Shown here piece after piece: positions 1-5,420 of a stretch of 11,189 nt of DNA (positions are counted from its first letter, which is position 1; each line of letters begins with the position of its first letter). The position numbers and the translations under genes were made by a program. The notes beneath the pieces were generated by a model. It was not told the origin of the DNA and searched no databases. It worked only from the letters and a program-made list of their open reading frames with translations. The DNA is taken from assembly GCA_030632545.1 (NCBI GenBank), contig DAOVUO010000043.1:1-11189 (forward strand), given 5' to 3'. The stretch comes from Bacteroidales bacterium (lineage in GTDB: Bacteria; Bacteroidota; Bacteroidia; Bacteroidales; DYOH01).

Positions 1-636
1 ACTAACGCATTGGTTTATCAACAAAATATTATATCAGAAAATGTCAACTATAGTAATCCTTACGAAGGCAAACTTGGTTTTAACATGTATTTTGGTATAG
101 AAAGATTGTTATTTTACAATTTTTATTTCAATCTTGGCATTGATGTTCAGAGCATGGGCTATAAGAGAGTTCTGGACTATGAAAATAGACCATCAACAGT
201 AATTTTTGAATTGCAGGATCAAATGATTAGAGTTGGGCTGCCAATTGGATTATCTTATAAAACTAATTTTAGGAAATTTTCAGTAATGGCAGGTGGAGCT
301 GGAAGCTTATTGTATAACCGCTCGGTACTTACTGCTCGATATTTTGGATTAGATGCAGATAGGAATCAGGAAAAAGTATTTCTTAGCAACAATCGTTTTG
401 AGTATAATGCACGTTATTATCTAATCGGACGTATTGGATATATTGTAGGTAATATTGAATATTTTGTTGATTTTGAGCATAAAGCTGATTTACTTCCTGC
501 GGTGAATTCAGAGTACATGACAGAACTGTATTATCCTATGTTATATGTTGATGATGAGTTCTATTTAGGAAATAATCAACTTTCAATTGGATTTAGTATT
601 AGATTGAATTATAAAGTAATTAATCGCTATGAATAA
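1..636 (+). CDS. Outer membrane beta-barrel protein, 5' end missing
   Basis: The reading frame is open from the first base (T-N-A-L-V-Y...) with no convincing start, so the gene begins to the left of the window; 211 residues are visible. The sequence alternates hydrophobic and polar residues in short aromatic-rich strands separated by polar turns, for example around the stretches NMYFGIERLLFYNFYFNLGI, VGLPIGLSYKTNF and the closing strand LSIGFSIRLNYK. This is the pattern of the small outer membrane beta-barrels common in Bacteroidota (the OMP_b-brl/PorT-like type). No enzymatic motif is seen. It overlaps the following lipoprotein gene by 8 nt, so the two are probably translated from one message. 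The class of protein is fairly secure; the specific function and cargo, if any, are unknown. Confidence 0.7.
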   Translation, partial: TNALVYQQNIISENVNYSNPYEGKLGFNMYFGIERLLFYNFYFNLGIDVQSMGYKRVLDYENRPSTVIFELQDQMIRVGLPIGLSYKTNFRKFSVMAGGAGSLLYNRSVLTARYFGLDADRNQEKVFLSNNRFEYNARYYLIGRIGYIVGNIEYFVDFEHKADLLPAVNSEYMTELYYPMLYVDDEFYLGNNQLSIGFSIRLNYKVINRYE

Positions 637-1867
637 ACTGCATTTTTTATATATAATTTCGATTATTATTCTTTTCGCTAGTTGTAGGCCTGAGGTCATA
701 AATGGCCCATTAGCTAAAACCGAACGTCAAATAATTGCTTATCCTTATATGGCAGAGGATGTTCCCGTGAAACTTGATAATGGTTTTTTGTTTATTCGTG
801 AAGATTTTAGTCTTGTGAATATTACAGATCAGGGCGAGGATATTGTTCTTACTAATTTAGCAGGTTATTTTCCTGTTTTAAGTGACGAGTTTGATGTTTA
901 TGATTATTTTCATTTAAAAAAAGGAAATAGGCTGAACGAAATTTTAGTGTATAGTGTAATTGAAAATCCTGTGATTGATGATTATACAAATTTGGTTTTT
1001 TTAAAAACGGATGAGTCTGGAAATGTTCTTGCAGATTTAAACATCGAAATACAATCTGTTGATTCAATAATTGGCGAGGATTCTTTATATACAAGAGAAT
1101 TTGTAGATTTGAATACTATTAATACTTCAGTTTGGTTTGCATTTTATTTGTCGAAACAAGGTCCACAAAGCAGAAATGTACTAGAGTTCATTAAATATTC
1201 TTATGCTGATAGTTTAGAGATTGATACATTTTTTAATATTAGCAGTCGAATTCCACCTTTATGTGTAATTCAATCGAATAATAGAATTAATGTTTTTATG
1301 CAGGATTTTAGTCCGCAAGCTATGACAATTCAGATAAAGAGCTTTACTGAAAATTTTGACTTAGTAGATAGTTTTAGAGTTGCAATTCCAGCAACACAAA
1401 TTTATTATTCTAAAATTCTTACTAATGGGAATTACCTGATTGCTGGACTTGAAATGATATCTAGTGAGACGGATTTACAAAATAATTTTTTAGCTGAAAT
1501 TGCTCCCAATGGAATAATTGTATGGCATAAAAATAGTTTTTCTGATGATTATTTGTTCTATTATGATATTATTGAAGCAGAAAATGGATTTATTGCTTGT
1601 GGTTTGTTTTCTTTAAATCAAGACTATCCTAATTGGGCAGATATTAGGGATAAAACAAGTTCAGCGTTTTTTGTTGGTTTTGTGTCGTCCACAGCAGATT
1701 CTTTATCGTTTGCAAATACTTCTAATTATGGTGCTTCGGTTGGTGTGGGGATTAAAAAAACAGATTATGGCTATGCCCTGTTAAATTATATGTCGTTTGT
1801 TGATGGGCAAATAGAGGAAGATTATATGTGGTTGTATAAATTAAATGATAAGTTAAAATTGCAATAG
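629..1867 (+). CDS. Predicted lipoprotein, function unknown, propeller-like repeats
   Basis: A 412-residue protein starting with a lipoprotein signal: a charged MNKLH start, a hydrophobic run to residue 16, then FASC with Cys19 as the likely lipidated residue. The lipobox is relaxed (Phe at -3), as is common in Bacteroidota. The mature part lacks catalytic motifs. Around residues 262-328 it contains units of the type 'NGNYLIAG ... AEIAPNGIIVW ... IIEAENGFIACG', which resemble the repeats of beta-propeller-like lipoproteins in this phylum ('dG.ivW...' followed by 'dGgyi..G'). A related unit may lie near 377-405. No D/E-rich surface-export signal directly follows Cys19, so the final leaflet is uncertain. 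The ATG at 629 lies inside the end of the upstream barrel gene and the next gene starts 6 nt after the stop, suggesting an outer membrane barrel/lipoprotein pair made together with a phosphatase. The lipoprotein call is good; the fold is a suggestion and the role unknown. Confidence 0.72.
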   Translation: MNKLHFLYIISIIILFASCRPEVINGPLAKTERQIIAYPYMAEDVPVKLDNGFLFIREDFSLVNITDQGEDIVLTNLAGYFPVLSDEFDVYDYFHLKKGNRLNEILVYSVIENPVIDDYTNLVFLKTDESGNVLADLNIEIQSVDSIIGEDSLYTREFVDLNTINTSVWFAFYLSKQGPQSRNVLEFIKYSYADSLEIDTFFNISSRIPPLCVIQSNNRINVFMQDFSPQAMTIQIKSFTENFDLVDSFRVAIPATQIYYSKILTNGNYLIAGLEMISSETDLQNNFLAEIAPNGIIVWHKNSFSDDYLFYYDIIEAENGFIACGLFSLNQDYPNWADIRDKTSSAFFVGFVSSTADSLSFANTSNYGASVGVGIKKTDYGYALLNYMSFVDGQIEEDYMWLYKLNDKLKLQ

Positions 1868-1873
1868 TTTTTT

Positions 1874-3058
1874 ATGGAAATTACTGTAGGAATATTAGGT
1901 TTTTTACTAGTCGTAGCAGTGTTGATAATTGTTTTTTTAGGCGATTTTCGACAGGCAGGACAATTGTATATTTCTAATAATAATGGTAATAATGGGGTTT
2001 CAGAAAGTAATTATTCTGAAGAAGAGCAGGCAAAATTTAAAAAGGAAATCAAGCGACAAAAACTTATAATTGATGAGTTAAAAAGAAGGGCAGAAGAAGA
2101 GAGAAAAAATCACAAAATAGTATCTAAACAACAGAATACAAGTGCTGAAATGATTGATCTTGCCAGACAAAAGCAGATTATTGAGCAGGAAAAAGTACTG
2201 TTTCAAGAGAAAAATAAAAAGCTTTGGGATCAAAGTATTGCAATACACAAGGAAAAGGATAGAATTGATATACTTAGAAAAAATATTGAAACTAAGCATA
2301 ACGAAATTGTTGATAGTATAAATTATGCTAAAAGAATTCAAACAGCTTTAGTAACAACTAAAGAGTATATTGATGAATATCTTGATGATTATTGTGTTTT
2401 TTGGAAGCCAAGAAATGTTGTTAGCGGTGATTTTTATTGGGCAAAGCAAATTGATACAGGATTGCTAGTAGTTGTTTCTGATTGTACCGGACATGGTGTG
2501 CCTGGCGCATTTATGAGCTTATTAGGCATCTCTTTTTTAAACGAAATTACTGCACATAATTTGACAATTGAGCCAGTAGAAATATTAGAGCAATTACGTG
2601 TAAAAGTAAAATATTCTTTAAAGCAAAACGATAATATGTATACCAATAAAGATGGTATGGATATGGCGTGTATATTGATAAATAAAGATACAAAAACAAT
2701 TAAATTTGCTGGAGCTAATAATCCAATGTGGATGTTCAGAGATAATGAAATTATTGATTTTAGTGCAGTTAAAAATCCTGTAGGGATTTTTAGAAAGGAA
2801 AAAAACTTTGCTCAGGAATTGATTAATTACAGAGAGGATGACATTATTTATTTGTTTTCTGATGGTTATGCCGATCAATTTGGGGGAGAGAAAGACACAA
2901 AATACAAACGAGTAAATTTTAAAAATTTCTTGCTTAATATATCTCAGCAAAAATTAAAAATGAACTCTGTTGCTGATAGTTTAGAGCATAATTTTAATGC
3001 TTGGAAAGGTGATTCCAGTCAAACTGATGATGTAATAGTAATGGGAATTAGGCTTTAA
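1874..3058 (+). CDS. Membrane-anchored SpoIIE-type (PP2C-like) serine phosphatase
   Basis: A 394-residue protein. Residues 4-22 form one transmembrane helix, residues about 47-150 a Lys/Glu-rich coiled coil, and residues about 175-394 a SpoIIE/RsbU-type phosphatase domain (PP2C-like fold). Metal-binding and active-site motifs are present in order: SGDFYW at 184-189 (Asp186), DCTGHGVPGAF at 203-213 (Asp203), DGMDMA at 260-265, SDGYADQ at 329-335 (Asp330), and DSSQTDDVIVMGIRL at 380-394. Enzymes of this family remove phosphate from Ser/Thr of partner proteins, classically anti-anti-sigma factors, but no STAS or anti-sigma gene lies in this window, so the substrate is unknown. The short N-terminus and single helix put the catalytic part in the cytoplasm. 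It follows the lipoprotein gene by 6 nt, so it is probably co-transcribed with the barrel and lipoprotein. Its stop codon overlaps that of the convergent deacylase gene. The catalytic domain looks intact. Confidence 0.9.
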   Translation: MEITVGILGFLLVVAVLIIVFLGDFRQAGQLYISNNNGNNGVSESNYSEEEQAKFKKEIKRQKLIIDELKRRAEEERKNHKIVSKQQNTSAEMIDLARQKQIIEQEKVLFQEKNKKLWDQSIAIHKEKDRIDILRKNIETKHNEIVDSINYAKRIQTALVTTKEYIDEYLDDYCVFWKPRNVVSGDFYWAKQIDTGLLVVVSDCTGHGVPGAFMSLLGISFLNEITAHNLTIEPVEILEQLRVKVKYSLKQNDNMYTNKDGMDMACILINKDTKTIKFAGANNPMWMFRDNEIIDFSAVKNPVGIFRKEKNFAQELINYREDDIIYLFSDGYADQFGGEKDTKYKRVNFKNFLLNISQQKLKMNSVADSLEHNFNAWKGDSSQTDDVIVMGIRL

Positions 3059-3570
3059 TCTTTAAAATCTTCCAGTTCGGCAAAATTTACCCATCTAATA
3101 GTATGGTTTGTATAAGCTAATAGTTTAATTAGGTCTTCAAACGAAATTTCTATGGTTGCGGTATTTTCATTTGGATGAAAGAGTAGCTTTTTAGCTTTTT
3201 CAAGATTAATATCCATAATAAGTTCAACATTATTTTCCTTATCGTTAAGTAAGCCAATTGGTGAAACAGAACCAGGCGATAATCCCAAGTGTTTTTCTAA
3301 ACGTTGTTCGGAGGCAAAACTAAAATGTTGATTTTCTATTCTTTTTTTTAATAATTTTAATGAGAAATCTGTATCATGTTCGAGTACGACTAAAAAATGT
3401 CTATTTCCTTTTTTATTACGCAAAAAAAGATTTTTGCAAGCTATTCCATCCCAATTAATCCAATATTTAAGAGCCGTTTCAACAGTTGCCAATGCCTCGT
3501 GTTCATGTAAGCGATATTTAATTCCGATAGAACTAAGTAAATTGAGAGCCTTTGTAGTTTTTGTTCCCAT
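3055..3570 (-). CDS. prdX: YbaK/ProX-type aminoacyl-tRNA deacylase (probably Ala-tRNA(Pro) editing)
   Basis: A 171-residue protein, close to the usual size of stand-alone YbaK-fold editing proteins. It shows the conserved lysine in CKNLFLRNKKGNRHFLVVL (Lys46), which in the family positions the substrate, then the loop LGLSPGSVSPIGLLND (95-110) with the glycine/proline pattern of the editing pocket, and FHPNENTATIEISFEDLIKLL near the end. This set fits the PrdX/ProXp-ala group, which hydrolyses Ala mischarged on tRNA(Pro), better than the Cys-tRNA(Pro)-specific YbaK group; that subtype is inferred from the motifs. It acts in the cytoplasm. The ATG at 3570 lies 2 nt after the stop of the TPR phosphatase gene, so it is almost certainly the last gene of that operon. 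The functional link to signalling genes may be only transcriptional. Its TAA overlaps the stop of the convergent phosphatase gene in a shared TTAA. Confidence 0.88.
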   Translation of the reverse strand: MGTKTTKALNLLSSIGIKYRLHEHEALATVETALKYWINWDGIACKNLFLRNKKGNRHFLVVLEHDTDFSLKLLKKRIENQHFSFASEQRLEKHLGLSPGSVSPIGLLNDKENNVELIMDINLEKAKKLLFHPNENTATIEISFEDLIKLLAYTNHTIRWVNFAELEDFKD

Positions 3571-3572
3571 TT

Positions 3573-5378
3573 TTATTGTAAACGAATTCCCATAATAGTA
3601 ATATCATCTCTTTGGCTTGAGTCTGAACGATGTTTTGACAATTCATCTTTAAGTGCTGATTCCTGCTCCTCTATATCTTTTTGTGCAATATTTTCAAGTA
3701 GTTTAAGCAAACGATTCGACCCAAATTTTTTCCTTTGAGGATTATTTTGATCCACATATCCATCCGAAGTCAGGTATATCATATCGTTTTTTTGAAGAAC
3801 TAATTTAGTGTTTGTAAATTCTTCGTTAAATCTTTGTCCTTCAACACCTCCAATAGTTGCTAAATTACCACGTACATAATTTAATTTACTTTTTTCATTT
3901 TCAAAGTATATTATTGGGCGATTAGCACCACAATAGTTTATTTCAAATTCACCATTTTTCTTTTCAATTCTTGCTAACGAAATATCCATTCCGTCATCAT
4001 TTTCTGTTTCACTTTGTCTAAGAGCAATTTGTAATTCCGAATTTAATCGTTCTAATATTTTTGCAGGGTCTTCAATTCCTTTTTCAAATAGAATTTCGTT
4101 TAGCAATCTAACTCCTATCAGACTCATAAAGGCACCTGGAACACCATGCCCTGTACAATCAACAACTGCCGAAAAATATAATTTTGCACCAGTAGTTTTA
4201 TCATTTTTAATTGCATGCCAATAAAAATCGCCAGAAACTATGTCTTTAGCTTTATAGAGAATAAATGTTGGGAAGGCTTTTTTCAAGTATTCAATTGGCA
4301 GTAATGTTGCTATTTGAATATTTTTAGCATAACGAATTCCTGAACTAATTTGTTCGTTTTTTTTACTAATTTGTTCATTTTTTTGCTCTAATTCAGTATT
4401 TTGAGTTTCAATTTCTTGTTTGCTCTTTTTTATTTGAGTATTACTTTTTTTAATCAAAATTGTTAAATATGAAACTACTCCAATAATAACTAGTAAGAAA
4501 ATAAGACCAAAAGTTAAAGTTCTACTAAATAGTTTTTCCTGTTCTAATTCATTTTGCTTTATTATTAAGTTTTTATTTTGAATTTGTAATTTATAATCAC
4601 TTTCGCGTTTTGCAGTAGCTGCTTTTATTAACGAATCTTGGTACGACTGTAAGGTTTGCCCTTGTTTTAGAACAACTTGCTCAATATTTTCAATTTTCTT
4701 ATTCTGCTCATGAACAGTTTCTACAAAGCCTGCTGTTTTCTGATTAAATTCGGCTTCTGTTTTATTTATGTGTCTTTTTTCTAAAATATTAGTGTACTTA
4801 AGGTAATTTTTTGTATCACCATTTGCTTTACATACTGCCGCAATTTCCCTGTAAAATCTATCTACAAGCTTTTCGTCATAAGCTTCAAAAAGTACTTTGC
4901 TTTCAATTTCTTTGAGAGTTTCATAAGATTTTTGGTAATTATTAGTTTTTCTGTAAAGATATCCAATAGTAATTATTTCATCATAGATATTTTTTTTACT
5001 CAGACCTATATTTTTTGATATTTCGTTTACTTCAATAGTGTAATTTAGTGCCTCGCTAAAATTTCCAAGCTGAATGCCAATCATAGATAAGGAAATGGCC
5101 ATTCTTCTTTGTAAAACACTCTGCTTGTTGGTTTTAGATATTTGGTGGGCTTTTTTAAAGTATGGAATTGCCTGTGAATATAATCTGTTTTTTTGATAAA
5201 TATCAGCAATTTCTTTATTGAGTCTAATCTCTTCTGACCAATCAGTATTGGTGCTTGCAGTACTTAGTGCTTCAATTTTTGCATCAACTTTTTGTTGAGA
5301 TGAACTACTCAATTGCTGTGCATTAAGGTATGCTACTGAGAATAAAAAAAAGAATAGAATTAAATTTTTCTTGAACAT
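3573..5378 (-). CDS. TPR-coiled coil-SpoIIE phosphatase, membrane-bound sensor type
   Basis: A 601-residue protein. A signal peptide covers residues 1-20 (cleavage likely after LNA, before QQ). Residues about 48-203 contain roughly four TPR-like helix pairs, the clearest being EIADIYQKNRLYSQAIPYF and the next around 90-125. A coiled-coil stretch (205-285) leads to one transmembrane helix at about 287-309, a second coiled coil (310-345) and a SpoIIE-type phosphatase domain (375-601). Active-site motifs are SGDFYW (382-387, Asp384), DCTGHGVPGAF (407-417), DDGMDIS (461-467), SDGYVDQ (538-544) and SSQRDDITIMGIRL (587-600); the domain looks complete. The topology implies a periplasmic TPR sensor driving a cytoplasmic Ser/Thr phosphatase, which is inference. 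It lies 42 nt after the receiver/PEP-binding gene and 2 nt before the deacylase gene. It shares the linker and all catalytic motifs with the phosphatase on the opposite strand. The substrate is not known. Confidence 0.9.
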   Translation of the reverse strand: MFKKNLILFFFLFSVAYLNAQQLSSSSQQKVDAKIEALSTASTNTDWSEEIRLNKEIADIYQKNRLYSQAIPYFKKAHQISKTNKQSVLQRRMAISLSMIGIQLGNFSEALNYTIEVNEISKNIGLSKKNIYDEIITIGYLYRKTNNYQKSYETLKEIESKVLFEAYDEKLVDRFYREIAAVCKANGDTKNYLKYTNILEKRHINKTEAEFNQKTAGFVETVHEQNKKIENIEQVVLKQGQTLQSYQDSLIKAATAKRESDYKLQIQNKNLIIKQNELEQEKLFSRTLTFGLIFLLVIIGVVSYLTILIKKSNTQIKKSKQEIETQNTELEQKNEQISKKNEQISSGIRYAKNIQIATLLPIEYLKKAFPTFILYKAKDIVSGDFYWHAIKNDKTTGAKLYFSAVVDCTGHGVPGAFMSLIGVRLLNEILFEKGIEDPAKILERLNSELQIALRQSETENDDGMDISLARIEKKNGEFEINYCGANRPIIYFENEKSKLNYVRGNLATIGGVEGQRFNEEFTNTKLVLQKNDMIYLTSDGYVDQNNPQRKKFGSNRLLKLLENIAQKDIEEQESALKDELSKHRSDSSQRDDITIMGIRLQ

Positions 5379-5420
5379 TTGTTTTTTTTTAATTATATAC
5401 GAAATCGCATTAAAAAAGTT

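Noticed and set aside
852..1094. Open frame on the minus strand inside the lipoprotein gene
   Set aside because: It is antisense to a well-supported gene and its product has no domain or signal features.
2078..2950. Three minus-strand open frames inside the plus-strand phosphatase gene
   Set aside because: They mirror the coding strand of a conserved enzyme and read as low-complexity Phe/Ile/Leu-rich shadows.
5385..5417. Inverted repeat TTTTTTAAT / ATTAAAAAA in the gap before the TPR phosphatase gene, as a possible terminator or attenuator
   Set aside because: The stem is only A-T pairs with a 15-nt loop, so it would be unstable; such pairs are expected in this composition.
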